From contig JAJSAE010000061.1 in NCBI GenBank assembly GCA_024281315.1, positions 1-36,120 of the forward strand: 36,120 bases of DNA, written 5' to 3'. Shown here one piece after another: positions 1-8,521 of this stretch. Position 1 is the stretch's first letter. The number at the start of each line of letters is the position of its first letter. Both the position numbers and the translations under genes were made by a program. The DNA is from an archaeon. Its GTDB lineage: Archaea; Thermoplasmatota; Thermoplasmata; JAJSAE01. The notes under the pieces are model-generated. The model was not told where the DNA came from, made no database searches, and saw nothing but the letters and a program-made list of their open reading frames with translations.

Positions 1-32
1 CAGCTATCGTCAACTACTGGTTTCTGTGGCAT
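1..32 (-). CDS. 5' end of an off-window gene, product unknown
   Basis: The minus strand opens an ATG at 32-30 and reads MPQKPVVDDS before leaving the window. A Shine-Dalgarno-like GGAG lies about eight bases before it, and a TATA-like box lies further upstream at 85-98. An ATG eight bases earlier (40-38) runs into a stop after eight codons, so the ATG at 32 is preferred. Ten residues are too few to name a product. Confidence 0.5.
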   Translation of the reverse strand, partial: MPQKPVVDDS

Positions 33-83
33 TTTTTCATCTCCTTTCCCGCAATCTGCGGTTCTGAGCAGAGAATGGAGCAA

Positions 84-98
84 GGGTATATATGCTTT
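84..98 (-). promoter_or_regulatory. TATA box for the off-window minus-strand gene
   Basis: The minus strand reads GCATATATACC here. A transcript starting about 26 bases downstream would have a leader of roughly 30 bases before the ATG at 32, long enough to hold the visible GGAG ribosome-binding site. Confidence 0.45.
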
Positions 99-133
99 AT
101 GTGATAAGATATGGCAATGGACAGAATTGCCCA

Positions 134-760
134 TCATCTGTGAAACATATTATCGGCGGCATCAGCGGCCATTTGAAGCCCTTTTCCAGACAGTGTTCTT
201 GCCTGTGTTTCGACATAATCCACTTTCCCTTCCATTTTCTCCATCATGCCGGCAGGCATTTCCGCCCTCTTCCCCCAGAATGAAAGCATCTCGTGTTTTG
301 CGGATGCCCTTGCACGAAAGAGAAGATAGGAACCGGTTATCAGGGTTATCATGGCCAGAATTGACAGCCACCGGACATATCCCAGAAGAATGCGATCGGT
401 AACCGCCCCTTCCAGAAAACTCAGGAGAAGCGTGAACACCGTCCAGCCCACAATAAAAAACGCGCCGATAAGAAGAGAGATGTCATCGGCCATCCCGAAG
501 GCTCCTGTTATTGTTCCCTTTCCGCTGAGACGCCTGGCCATAAATTCCCTGTCGTGTATGGTATAGGCCATCTTTTTTCCAACGGATATGCCGGAGATAA
601 TCCCAAGAAGCGTGAATACGGTAACAACGACGAACATATAAAGAGAAAGGCCAGCATCATAGGAGGCGGGCAATACGATGGAAAAGAGCACGGCTGAGAA
701 GATTAGCGTCATCACCCCGGGTATTGCAGATCTCTTCCTCATCACACCACAATATGCCAT
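134..760 (-). CDS. Four-helix membrane protein of unknown function
   Basis: I do not recognise the family. Four hydrophobic stretches lie at about residues 16-32, 37-60, 92-115 and 128-147, and a polar, Met/Glu-rich tail of about 60 residues follows, probably cytoplasmic. There are no catalytic motifs. A TATA-like AATAAATAG at 771-780 sits 15-30 bases upstream. The start could be the first ATG (760) or the ATG six codons later (742), which lies nearer to 26 bases from that box and would give an almost leaderless transcript. It follows pheS by 56 bases on the same strand but appears to have its own promoter. Confidence 0.7.
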   Translation of the reverse strand: MAYCGVMRKRSAIPGVMTLIFSAVLFSIVLPASYDAGLSLYMFVVVTVFTLLGIISGISVGKKMAYTIHDREFMARRLSGKGTITGAFGMADDISLLIGAFFIVGWTVFTLLLSFLEGAVTDRILLGYVRWLSILAMITLITGSYLLFRARASAKHEMLSFWGKRAEMPAGMMEKMEGKVDYVETQARTLSGKGLQMAADAADNMFHR

Positions 761-816
761 TCCGGGAGGAACTATTTATTGCTTTGCCTACCGTTATCTC
801 ATTTGCGAATGGCCTG

Positions 817-2355
817 TTACAATATCCTGCTCTTTCTCAGCCAGTCTATGTCGCTTATGTAGATATCCCGTATGTCCTTTATGCCGTGTACAACCATCAT
901 TAGCCGCTCAAGGCCGAATCCCCATGCCAGAACAGGTTCTTCTATTCCGAAGGGTGCAAGAACTTCGGGCCGAAACATTCCCGCCCCTCCCAACTCCATC
1001 CACTGGCCGTTGAAAAATACATCGGCCTCAATGGATGGTTCGGTGTAGGGGAAATAGGCAGGCCTTATTCTTATCTTCTCAAAGCCCATTCTCGCATAGA
1101 AATCCTTAATCACTCCGATAAGCATGGAGAGGCTGGCCCCTTTCTCCATTATGATTCCCTCGATCTGCGTGAATTCCGGCAGATGCGTGGAGTCCATACT
1201 CTCCTTCCTGAAGACCTTGCCTATTGCAAAGGCGCGAACAGGTGGTTCAGTGTGTTTCGAGAGGTATTTTATGGTGTTAACGGTGGTATGTGTCCTGAGA
1301 ATCGGGTTTTCCGCAGTCTCGTGGTCCATATTGTATCCCCATCCTGCGGAGCCGCTGTCCCCTCCGTTCAGGTGTATCTCCTTTACTTTTTCATAGAGTT
1401 CTTCATCCGCTATTTCTATCCTTTCGGGACGGGAAAGGAAGAGTGTGTCCTGCATCTCCCTTGCCGGATGGTCCTGCGGTATGAAAAGAACATCCATGTC
1501 CCAGAACATCGATTGAACATACTCTCCGTCTATCTCGGTAAAGCCCATTTCAAGGAATATGCGCTTCACATCCTCGATCACCCTGCTTCTCAGATGTTTT
1601 TTTCCTCCGTATATTTCCGGTGCAAAGGCGGTTACATCGTATCTGCGGAGGCTTACCTCTCTCCACTTGCCGGTCTGAATGAGTTCCGGAGTGAGCTGGG
1701 CGACCTCCTCCTTTATGCGGAGATCCATGCTAGCAATCTCGCGGCCGAACTCCGTAAGGGTAACCTCCCTGCTTACCTCCTGCCTCTCTTTTATGTATTC
1801 CTGACGGGAGCGGAGGAGTTTCAGGGCCTTCTTATCCGTTATGGCATCTTCCGGCAGTTCGTCGGCAGCACCCAGCAGTTCCAGAAGACGCTCATCTCCG
1901 CCCTTCTCATCAAGGGCGTCTCTTCCGCTGGTTGTCATGTTCAGGACGGTCTTTCCGCCCTCCTTCGATATGTTAGCCCACCCCTTTCTTTTCAGCCATC
2001 CGAGGATAATGGGAACCTCCCGTTCCTTCACCTTTCCGCTCTTTTTCAGTTCTTCAAGGGTCGCCGTCCCCCTTTTTTTCCAGAGAAACTTGAGAGCCCT
2101 GCGTTCCGGGAGGCTTTTCGTGGCATACTGTCTCTTCTTCAGGGAGTAATAGGTGATATTCCTTTCCTTCACCTTCACGAGATTCTTCGATGAGAGCCAG
2201 GAGAGGGCGTTCATTACCTCAACCATGCTGCCGAACTTTCCGGCTTTCACGATATCCTCCGGCCCGACACCGTTCGGTAGATCCCTTAAAGCCGCGAGAA
2301 CCCTCTTTTCCTGCGGACTGAGCTGTTCCACGAGGTCTTCCTTATCCTGACTCAT
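817..2355 (-). CDS. pheS: Phenylalanyl-tRNA synthetase alpha subunit
   Basis: This is the class II catalytic subunit that activates phenylalanine and charges tRNA-Phe as an alpha2-beta2 enzyme. From the ATG at 2355 it has 512 residues, the usual archaeal/eukaryotic size. The first 200 or so residues are winged-helix-like, charged tRNA-binding modules. The catalytic core follows, with HTTVNTIKYL near 356, class II motif 2 (GKVFRKES then HLPEFTQIEG) near 379-400 and motif 3 (GFGLERLMM) near 479-487. The frame is open 27 codons further upstream, but that extension is not family-like and crosses the TATA-like box at 2374-2386, 25 bases before ATG 2355. The start is therefore probably leaderless at 2355. 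The beta-subunit gene is not in the window, so the two are not adjacent here. Confidence 0.96.
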   Translation of the reverse strand: MSQDKEDLVEQLSPQEKRVLAALRDLPNGVGPEDIVKAGKFGSMVEVMNALSWLSSKNLVKVKERNITYYSLKKRQYATKSLPERRALKFLWKKRGTATLEELKKSGKVKEREVPIILGWLKRKGWANISKEGGKTVLNMTTSGRDALDEKGGDERLLELLGAADELPEDAITDKKALKLLRSRQEYIKERQEVSREVTLTEFGREIASMDLRIKEEVAQLTPELIQTGKWREVSLRRYDVTAFAPEIYGGKKHLRSRVIEDVKRIFLEMGFTEIDGEYVQSMFWDMDVLFIPQDHPAREMQDTLFLSRPERIEIADEELYEKVKEIHLNGGDSGSAGWGYNMDHETAENPILRTHTTVNTIKYLSKHTEPPVRAFAIGKVFRKESMDSTHLPEFTQIEGIIMEKGASLSMLIGVIKDFYARMGFEKIRIRPAYFPYTEPSIEADVFFNGQWMELGGAGMFRPEVLAPFGIEEPVLAWGFGLERLMMVVHGIKDIRDIYISDIDWLRKSRIL

Positions 2356-2373
2356 GCAGGGAGAAAAGACGGG

Positions 2374-2386
2374 ATGATTAAAGAGT
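2374..2386 (-). promoter_or_regulatory. TATA-like box of pheS
   Basis: The minus strand reads CTCTTTAATCATC, centred about 25 bases upstream of ATG 2355. It supports a leaderless pheS transcript and rules against the longer reading frame. Confidence 0.5.
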
Positions 2387-2441
2387 TTTTGCCTTCGGAT
2401 AGAGAGAACATCGTGAGCCGACATCTGCAAGTCCATCGGAA

Positions 2442-2455
2442 ATTATTAATACTGC
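2442..2455 (+). promoter_or_regulatory. TATA-like box of the DUF373-mptE operon
   Basis: AATTATTAATACT is centred about 27 bases before ATG 2478. A second A/T-rich motif, GCATATATACG, lies closer, at 2459-2470. The divergent pheS promoter is only about 70 bases away. Confidence 0.5.
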
Positions 2456-2477
2456 GGCGGCATATATACGCAATACA

Positions 2478-3602
2478 ATGAAAACTCTGGTGCTTGCGGT
2501 AGACAGGGATGATGACCTCGGGCAGAAGGTTGGAATCGAAGGCCCGGTCGTAGGGAGAGCGGAGATGCTGGATGCCGCAATGAAGTTCGCACTTGCGGAC
2601 CCGGAGGACACCGATATGAACTCCATGTTTTCGGCTATTCGATACTTCGATGACCTGCTCAAAAGAGGAATAGAGGCGGAGGTGGCCCTCATTACAGGCG
2701 ACCCGGAGGTGGGCTTCAAATCGGATCAGGTACTCAATACCCAGATAGACATGGTTCTGGAGAAGGTCAAACCGGAATCCGTGGTTCTGGTGAGCGACGG
2801 TGCGGAGGACGAGTACATCTACCCCATGATTGCGTCTCGCGTGAAAATAGACTCGGTAAGAAAGGTTTATGTCCGGCAGAACCAGAGCATTGAGGGGACA
2901 TACTATCTGATAAGCAAGGCCCTTAAGGATGTTAAACTGAGGGCCAAGCTCATAGCCCCGATTGCCCTGATACTTATAATGTACGGCCTTGTGGACCTTT
3001 CGCCGAGGCTTTACAAACTCAGCACGGGGGCCGCAGGAATAGAAAGTCTCTCTGCCATGGGGCCGGGAGCCATAAGCATAACCGTGGGTATCTATCTCGT
3101 GGGCTGGGCCTATCAGGTGGTAAGGCACACAAAAGATCTTCTGGCAAAGGCAAGCAGGGCGGCACAGAGGGGAAGCGTCTTCATTCCCTTTGTCTTTGTC
3201 TCGGTCATATTCCTCATTCTCGGCATTCTTTTCGGCCTCGATTCCCTTTCCAGAAAGAGTGCTTCCATATCCGGTGATATTGTAATGCTCATATCCGCAA
3301 TGGTCTGGCCATGGGTCTTTTCCGTATTCTTCTTCGAACTGGGAAAAACAATAAACGATTACATCCATCATTCCGGCATACGGATGGACCTTGTTGTCAT
3401 GATAATATCCGTGTTTGCTCTGGGCTTCATTATACAGGGGGCTCTGGACGCTGTGGAGTACTTCACATCCAGCAGCGGTGTCAATCCGTTCATAATCGTT
3501 CTTGAGATAACCACCGGCATCCTTATTGCGGTCTTCGGGGCCGTAATGAGTTCCACTATCTTTCCGGCCGGAAGCGAAGAGGAGAAGCAGGTATCACTAT
3601 GA
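2478..3602 (+). CDS. DUF373 family archaeal membrane protein
   Basis: The 374-residue protein fits the archaeal DUF373 family, whose function is unknown. The first 150 residues form a soluble domain that begins KTLVLAVDRDDDLG and contains alternating hydrophobic strands and the segment VVLVSDGAEDEY. Several transmembrane helices follow, at about 155-175, 190-215, 230-255, 265-290, 300-325 and 340-360. Its stop overlaps the start of mptE as ATGA (3599-3602), so the two are translationally coupled. The tight coupling to pterin biosynthesis may be chance operon packing or a real link; the sequence does not decide this. Confidence 0.88.
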   Translation: MKTLVLAVDRDDDLGQKVGIEGPVVGRAEMLDAAMKFALADPEDTDMNSMFSAIRYFDDLLKRGIEAEVALITGDPEVGFKSDQVLNTQIDMVLEKVKPESVVLVSDGAEDEYIYPMIASRVKIDSVRKVYVRQNQSIEGTYYLISKALKDVKLRAKLIAPIALILIMYGLVDLSPRLYKLSTGAAGIESLSAMGPGAISITVGIYLVGWAYQVVRHTKDLLAKASRAAQRGSVFIPFVFVSVIFLILGILFGLDSLSRKSASISGDIVMLISAMVWPWVFSVFFFELGKTINDYIHHSGIRMDLVVMIISVFALGFIIQGALDAVEYFTSSSGVNPFIIVLEITTGILIAVFGAVMSSTIFPAGSEEEKQVSL

Positions 3603-4267
3603 TTATCGATGACTGGCTTCCGATTTACAGAGAGATATTAGCATCCTTCGGATACAGCGAGGATGAGGATAGGAAAGCAGCAGTAATTCTGGACAGACTG
3701 ATGGAAAAGTGCGATGTTACAGACCCGGAAGGCCTAGAAAAACTTCTGAAAGGAAGAAGGGTTCTGGTTGTGGGGCCTGCCCATATAGGAGAAAACGGGG
3801 TGAAAGGCTTCGATACGGTTATTGCGGCCGACGGGGGAATAGAAAATGCGGTGGAGATGGGTCTGAAACCGGAGATAATCGTTACCGACCTTGATGCGCC
3901 TCCCCCCGCGCTAAAAATGGAATTCCGTGCGAATGAAAACGGCGCATTAATGGTCATACATGCACACGGAGACAATATTTTCGCACTTGAAAGATACCTG
4001 CCCGGGATAAAAGGGGCGCTGATGGGGACTACACAGACAGTGCCGTTAGGAAGAATACAGAACTTCGGGGGATTTACCGACGGGGACCGGGCGGCGACCA
4101 TTGCGGCGCATTTCGGAGCAGCTGAGATTGCCTTGGCTGGCTTTGATTTCGAAAACCCCGTTCCGAAAGAAGGGAAGGATACCGAGATAAAGAGGAAAAA
4201 AATGGAATGGGCCCGACGCATAATCGGAATGGCGAACCCTCAACCTTATATTCTACCGCGAGATTAA
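3599..4267 (+). CDS. mptE: 6-hydroxymethyl-7,8-dihydropterin pyrophosphokinase, MptE type
   Basis: The 222-residue protein matches the archaeal MptE family (Methanocaldococcus MJ1634 type, formerly DUF115). That family transfers pyrophosphate from ATP to 6-hydroxymethyl-dihydropterin on the route to methanopterin or folate-type cofactors. Recognisable segments are VLVVGPAHIGENG near 54-66, VIAADGGIENAVEMGLKPEIIVTDLDA near 74-100 (an Asp-containing ligand loop, quoted here only to identify it), HAHGDN near 121-126 and GGFTDGDRAA near 156-165. It overlaps the DUF373 gene by four bases. The product implies a pterin C1 carrier, but no other pathway gene is visible here. Confidence 0.88.
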   Translation: MIIDDWLPIYREILASFGYSEDEDRKAAVILDRLMEKCDVTDPEGLEKLLKGRRVLVVGPAHIGENGVKGFDTVIAADGGIENAVEMGLKPEIIVTDLDAPPPALKMEFRANENGALMVIHAHGDNIFALERYLPGIKGALMGTTQTVPLGRIQNFGGFTDGDRAATIAAHFGAAEIALAGFDFENPVPKEGKDTEIKRKKMEWARRIIGMANPQPYILPRD

Positions 4268-4273
4268 GAGTGC

Positions 4274-4594
4274 ATGAAATATGTGTACTGCGAGGACTGC
4301 AGGGAGGCCTTTCCAGCCCCTACTATGGGAACGCAAAAATGTCCGAGGTGCGGAACGGAAAGCTACCCTGTCCTTGTCAAGAGAGGAATCAACGGCCTGT
4401 TAGCATATATTATGGCACTTGGAATTATTATCCTAATTGTCATTCACTATGTAGAAGGGAGCGGTTCCGACATTATACTGACGCCCGTGGGAATCGTACT
4501 GGCGGCCCTGTTTCTCTACTTCTCCATGCTCGACAACAGGCACATGAAAGAGAAGGCCGCAGAGATGGCCAGAGAGAAGTACGAGCTCATCTGA
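4274..4594 (+). CDS. Small zinc-ribbon membrane protein
   Basis: The protein has 106 residues. An N-terminal zinc ribbon is formed by CEDC (6-9) and CPRC (23-26), and two hydrophobic helices follow at about 42-58 and 67-84, with a charged C-terminal tail. I do not recognise a named family. The gene starts six bases after mptE and is probably the third gene of that operon. Its last eight bases overlap the 3' end of the convergent OB/HD gene. A role as a membrane-tethered adaptor is possible but is only inferred. Confidence 0.75.
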   Translation: MKYVYCEDCREAFPAPTMGTQKCPRCGTESYPVLVKRGINGLLAYIMALGIIILIVIHYVEGSGSDIILTPVGIVLAALFLYFSMLDNRHMKEKAAEMAREKYELI

Positions 4595-5666
4595 GATAGA
4601 GGTTGATGCCGTTCTCCCCCATGCCCCTCACATAGACGAATGGGTCCTCCGTATTGGCATCCCTCTTTCTTTTCAGTATCTCCTCCAGCATGGCTTCGCT
4701 ATTATCCGCCAGATGCACCGCTTCCGCTTCCGGGAACATGGGGACCTTGGGGGAGCCGTATTCCATCCTTCCATGATGGCTGAGGATTATGTGAATCATC
4801 TTTCTCCTCAATAACTCCGGGAATTCCGGAATTCCATCCATCCACCTTTCCACCATGCCGGCACCGATGTAAATGTGGCCCAGAAGCGTTCCGTCCTCGG
4901 TAGGGTTTATGTTGGTGGTTATCTTCATCTCCTTTGCCTTGCCGATATCGTGCAGAATCGCACCGGTAATGACCAAGTCCCGATTCAGTTCAGGGAACTC
5001 CGTACACAGCGAATCCGCTATTCTCACGACTTTAAGGGTGTGGTGAAGCAGACCTCCCGAAAGATTGGAGTGATGCGTCACGGAGGCGGGGGCATCAATA
5101 AATTCGGCCATGAATTCCCTGTCGGAGAAGAATCTGTCCAGAAGTTCTTTCAGATGGACATCCTTTACGCTACCGGCAAGCTCCATGAGCTCCTTGAGTA
5201 AAGCTCCCTTATCCTCCACGGATTCGATGAAATCCGAGACATCGTATTCTTCCGGCTTTGCTGGGGTTACGGTCTGGCCGTCCCACTCGTTCACATGTAT
5301 TTCCAGATTGTTGTTCCACTCCCTTACAATACCATATACATTGACTATATCGCCCACAGAGAATGGTGCATATATGCCCTCCACCCTTCCTTTCTCGGCG
5401 CCCCCCCAGTACTTGATATCTATGACTCCCGTACGGTCGGCCACCCTCAACTCAAAGCGGTAGCCTCTCTTGTACTCCTGCACGGGTTTCTTAATTTTTA
5501 CGGAAAACTGGCCCTTTACCACCTGTCCCGCCCTCAGGTCCTTTATGTACACGCCTTTTCTTTCGCTTGCCGCAGCTTCCTGCTTCTCATCCTGGCCTAT
5601 CTGGGTTGGGGCATCCGTTTCTTTATCTTTATTGCCGTTCCACATGTCAATCGTCTTTTTCTCCAT
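4587..5666 (-). CDS. OB-fold/HD-domain 3'-5' exoribonuclease, YhaM-like
   Basis: The 359-residue protein has the YhaM layout. A charged N-terminus is followed by an OB-fold nucleic-acid-binding domain at about 35-140, with segments such as FELRVADRTGVIDIKYWGG. An HD phosphohydrolase domain follows at about 180-320, with metal ligands in HHSNL, GGLLHHTLKV, AILHDIGK and ILSHHG. YhaM-type enzymes trim RNA or single-stranded DNA from the 3' end. The start at 5666 has a good ribosome-binding site, GGTGAT, a few bases ahead. It begins four bases after the RNase J-like gene, so one transcript carries both. The substrate in archaea is not established. Confidence 0.85.
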   Translation of the reverse strand: MEKKTIDMWNGNKDKETDAPTQIGQDEKQEAAASERKGVYIKDLRAGQVVKGQFSVKIKKPVQEYKRGYRFELRVADRTGVIDIKYWGGAEKGRVEGIYAPFSVGDIVNVYGIVREWNNNLEIHVNEWDGQTVTPAKPEEYDVSDFIESVEDKGALLKELMELAGSVKDVHLKELLDRFFSDREFMAEFIDAPASVTHHSNLSGGLLHHTLKVVRIADSLCTEFPELNRDLVITGAILHDIGKAKEMKITTNINPTEDGTLLGHIYIGAGMVERWMDGIPEFPELLRRKMIHIILSHHGRMEYGSPKVPMFPEAEAVHLADNSEAMLEEILKRKRDANTEDPFVYVRGMGENGINLYLR

Positions 5667-5670
5667 GCAA

Positions 5671-7239
5671 TCACCTCATCTCGTACCTGTTGCCGTATAT
5701 CATCGCAACCACATTATCGAACCACTTCTTGAAGGTTTCCAATCCGTCATCGGTGGTGTGAACCGGCATCACCATTTTCGGCCCGATGGTCTCTACCATA
5801 TCCTTTATCTCATCCCGGGATGCGTGGCCGCTTACATGGGCCGTCTTCATCCCTTTGAGGAGGTTGAATCTGTCAAGCCATCTTGTCATTTTCTCCCAGT
5901 CCAGCTCCATTTCATCGTCGAACGGCTCGGTGGATGACTTGATGTACAGGGAGCCTTCCGGCGGCCTGAGGTCTATCAACTCCGTAATCTGGTAGTTGTT
6001 CAGGGAGAGAATATACTTTCCCGGCTCGCTCCGGAGGTCCTTCCAGCATACAATTCTGTCGCTATGCTCCGCTATGAAGTCTCTGAAACCGACGCTGTTG
6101 TAGTCCGTCTGCCATGTGTCCGTTGCGCTCCCGTCCCTGTTGCATATCTCCCCGTATCCGGCTCTTTTCACGAATATTCGGAGATGTTCATCCTTCAGAG
6201 GATTTGCAATGTCTTTCTCCCTTCTCAGAAGCTCTTTTTCATAAAGGCCGCTCATAATCATGGCCTGCTGCGGGCTCACTGCCAGTATGCGATCGCTGTC
6301 AACCGCCGCACGGTAAAAGCTCATCAGCCGGTCTATATCCCTTTCCGGAAAATTTACGATGACCATACCGTTCTTTATCTCCGAGATATAATCGGTAACT
6401 CCGGCCTCGATATCACCCTCCGTTTCGAAATCATCGGGGGTGGTGTTGTCGTAAAGCCCATCTTTTTTTCTCTCTCCCTCTTTTTTCAGGCCCTGCTTTC
6501 TCGCCACCCTCGTGCCCTCGGTGATAAGGAGGTCTATATCCTCGGAAGCGGCCTTTTTCACGAAGTTCCTCGTGTATTCCGGGTGCTTGCCGTGAAACCG
6601 GAGGTCACCGGTGTAGGCAATGGTGCCGGCGGAAGTGTGAATAATGTATGCGGCGGCACCGGGAAGGCTGTGGTCAACCCGCAGCATCTCTATCTCCATA
6701 TCGTTGATTTTTCCGGCTCTGGCAGACAGGGGGTGTTCCCACTTTTCCCGTTCGCCGCTCCTGTTCTTTTCGATTCTGGATCGGCCTCCGTTCCTGTTGG
6801 TGTAATACCTGAACCTTTCCCCGTCTCTTATGTTGTGCACCTGATTGCTGGCCTCCTCCATCCGCCTCATGACCTCGATTGTGATATCGCTGGCATAGAA
6901 CGGTGTCCTCTCGTTCAAAAGGTTCAACTGGCCGGTGTGGTCCATGTGGGCGTGGGATATGAGAACGGCATTTACGGGCCGAACGGGGCCGGCATAACCG
7001 TCGTGCCTCAGGTAGTCGGCGCGGTAAATCTCGGGTATCGCAGGGATTGCTCCCATCTCGAAGTAGTCGTTAAGGCCGTTAGAGTCCCGGAGTTTCAGAA
7101 AGTCGGAGAAAAAGTATTGATTGCTTATGGAAAAGCGATAACCGAAGTCCAGAAATACCGATGTATCCCTGTCCCTGAGAAGAATCTGATTGCCGCCAAT
7201 CTCTCTGGCCCCGCCGTAAACCGTTATATCGACGCTCAT
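5671..7239 (-). CDS. RNase J-like metallo-beta-lactamase/beta-CASP ribonuclease
   Basis: The 522-residue protein begins with DITVYGGAREIGGNQ, typical of beta-CASP RNases. Its metal-binding motifs are HAHMDH near 96-101, the DHS region near 190, GDLRFHG near 212-218, LLITEGTRV near 238-246, and in the C-terminal part HVSGHASRDE and VMPVHTTDDG near 472-500. The family cuts RNA endonucleolytically and degrades it 5' to 3'. It differs from the shorter archaeal RNase J proteins in having an enlarged N-terminal region and a charged loop near 145-175, and may be a distinct clade. A TATA-like box (7257-7269) lies 24 bases before ATG 7239, so translation is probably leaderless. The OB/HD exonuclease follows in the same operon. 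Confidence 0.87.
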   Translation of the reverse strand: MSVDITVYGGAREIGGNQILLRDRDTSVFLDFGYRFSISNQYFFSDFLKLRDSNGLNDYFEMGAIPAIPEIYRADYLRHDGYAGPVRPVNAVLISHAHMDHTGQLNLLNERTPFYASDITIEVMRRMEEASNQVHNIRDGERFRYYTNRNGGRSRIEKNRSGEREKWEHPLSARAGKINDMEIEMLRVDHSLPGAAAYIIHTSAGTIAYTGDLRFHGKHPEYTRNFVKKAASEDIDLLITEGTRVARKQGLKKEGERKKDGLYDNTTPDDFETEGDIEAGVTDYISEIKNGMVIVNFPERDIDRLMSFYRAAVDSDRILAVSPQQAMIMSGLYEKELLRREKDIANPLKDEHLRIFVKRAGYGEICNRDGSATDTWQTDYNSVGFRDFIAEHSDRIVCWKDLRSEPGKYILSLNNYQITELIDLRPPEGSLYIKSSTEPFDDEMELDWEKMTRWLDRFNLLKGMKTAHVSGHASRDEIKDMVETIGPKMVMPVHTTDDGLETFKKWFDNVVAMIYGNRYEMR

Positions 7240-7256
7240 GGGAATGAGATGGACGG

Positions 7257-7269
7257 AGGATATATTAGG
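7257..7269 (-). promoter_or_regulatory. TATA box of the RNase J-like/YhaM-like operon
   Basis: The minus strand reads CCCTAATATATCC, centred about 24 bases before ATG 7239. It gives this pair a promoter separate from the mevalonate kinase-hutI operon upstream. Confidence 0.55.
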
Positions 7270-7299
7270 GTAATGGTGGGGTGAGTGAAAGTGAGTCTA

Positions 7300-8520
7300 T
7301 TACCTCAACAACACCCCATCTTTCACCACCGTCTTTACCAGATTCACCCCAAAATGATACGGCAGGCATCTGTAATTCTTTGCATCCAGAACGATCAGGT
7401 CGGCCTTTTTCCCCACCTCTATGCTTCCGATTTCATCGCCGAGGCCGATGGCATAGGCCGCATTTATGGTGCTGGCCGTTATGGCCTCTTCCGGTGTCAT
7501 CCTCATCATGTACGACGAGAGAGAAACGATAAACTGCATGGATTCCGTCCAGCAGTTCGGGTTCAGGTCGGTTGCCACGGCCACAGCCATCCCTTTTTCT
7601 ATCATCTTCCTTGCGTCTGCATATTCCTTTTCCATTAGGGAATACGGTGTTCCGGGAAGGAGTACACCTATCACACCCGCATCGGCCATTATCTCCACCT
7701 CCTCTTCCGTAGTCTTAAGCAGATGTTCCGCGGATATTGCGCCCAATTCTGCGGCAAGAGCCGCACCGCCGAGATTCTCTATCTCATCGGCGTGTATCTT
7801 CAGGCCGAAGCCCATATCCTTAGCAGCACTGAGAAAGCGCAGGGAATCCTCACGGGAGAAGACATTCCTCTCGCAGAAGATATCCACGAATTTTGCCAGC
7901 TTTTCCTCCTTCACAACGGGCAGAACGCTGTCGATGATGAAGTCAATATACTTCGACGAACTCTCGAACTCCGGAGGTATCGCATGCGCTCCTAAAAATG
8001 TGGGGATAAGGTCAATCTCCGTTTCTTCGTTCAGGTCAGCAATGGCCTCCAGGGATTTTATCTCCGTTTCAAGGTCAAGGCCGTACCCGCTCTTCGCCTC
8101 TGCGGTGGTGGTGCCAAAGGAGAGCATTGTCTTTACCCGCCGTTTCGCCTCGGCAATCAGCTGCTCCTTCGATGCCCCCCTTGTTTCTCTGACTGTGGAA
8201 AGTATGCCACCGCCCCGCTCCAGGATTTCAAGGTATGAAAGACCCTGCAGTTTCATGGCCATTTCATTCTCCCTTGAGCCTGCGTAGATGAGATGGGTAT
8301 GTGGGTCCACGAATCCGGGCATTACAACACCCATTTCCGCATCAATGATGGAATCTCCGTCAAGGTTCGGCTCAATGGCCGCTATTCTCCCGTCCCTTAT
8401 GCCGATGTCCAGTCCCTTCTCCACACCGATTTCCGACATCTCCCCTCCGTGTCTGGCACGGGCGGGGCCCGCAAGGGTGACTATCTCTCCTGTACCCTTT
8501 ATGACAAGATCAAAATTCAT
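7300..8520 (-). CDS. hutI: Imidazolonepropionase
   Basis: This amidohydrolase opens imidazolone-5-propionate to N-formimino-L-glutamate in histidine breakdown. The 406 residues show the family pattern: VDPHTHLIYAGSRENE with metal ligands H74 and H76, a metal-binding HADEIEN segment near 242-248, SAEHLLKT near 263-270, ATDLNPNCWTESM near 316-328, and a C-terminal IGLGDEIGSIEVGKKADL. No hutU, hutH or hutG gene lies nearby. It starts one base after the mevalonate kinase gene, so the two are cotranscribed although they belong to unrelated pathways. A related amidohydrolase specificity cannot be excluded, but the motifs fit HutI well. Confidence 0.93.
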   Translation of the reverse strand: MNFDLVIKGTGEIVTLAGPARARHGGEMSEIGVEKGLDIGIRDGRIAAIEPNLDGDSIIDAEMGVVMPGFVDPHTHLIYAGSRENEMAMKLQGLSYLEILERGGGILSTVRETRGASKEQLIAEAKRRVKTMLSFGTTTAEAKSGYGLDLETEIKSLEAIADLNEETEIDLIPTFLGAHAIPPEFESSSKYIDFIIDSVLPVVKEEKLAKFVDIFCERNVFSREDSLRFLSAAKDMGFGLKIHADEIENLGGAALAAELGAISAEHLLKTTEEEVEIMADAGVIGVLLPGTPYSLMEKEYADARKMIEKGMAVAVATDLNPNCWTESMQFIVSLSSYMMRMTPEEAITASTINAAYAIGLGDEIGSIEVGKKADLIVLDAKNYRCLPYHFGVNLVKTVVKDGVLLR

Positions 8521-8521
8521 T

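Noticed and set aside
1183-2193. Long plus-strand open frame of 336 codons opposite pheS
   Set aside because: It is a shadow of the well-supported pheS coding strand and has no family resemblance.
2356-2436. N-terminal extension of PheS to an ATG at 2436
   Set aside because: The added 27 residues do not look like the family, and the region contains the TATA-like box 25 bases before ATG 2355.
2352-3371. Minus-strand frame of 339 codons opposite the DUF373 gene
   Set aside because: It is antisense to a clear family member and crosses the promoter region between pheS and DUF373.
6064-7284. Long plus-strand open frame of 406 codons opposite the RNase J-like gene
   Set aside because: It lies entirely within and antisense to a gene with complete catalytic motifs, and its composition is not protein-like.
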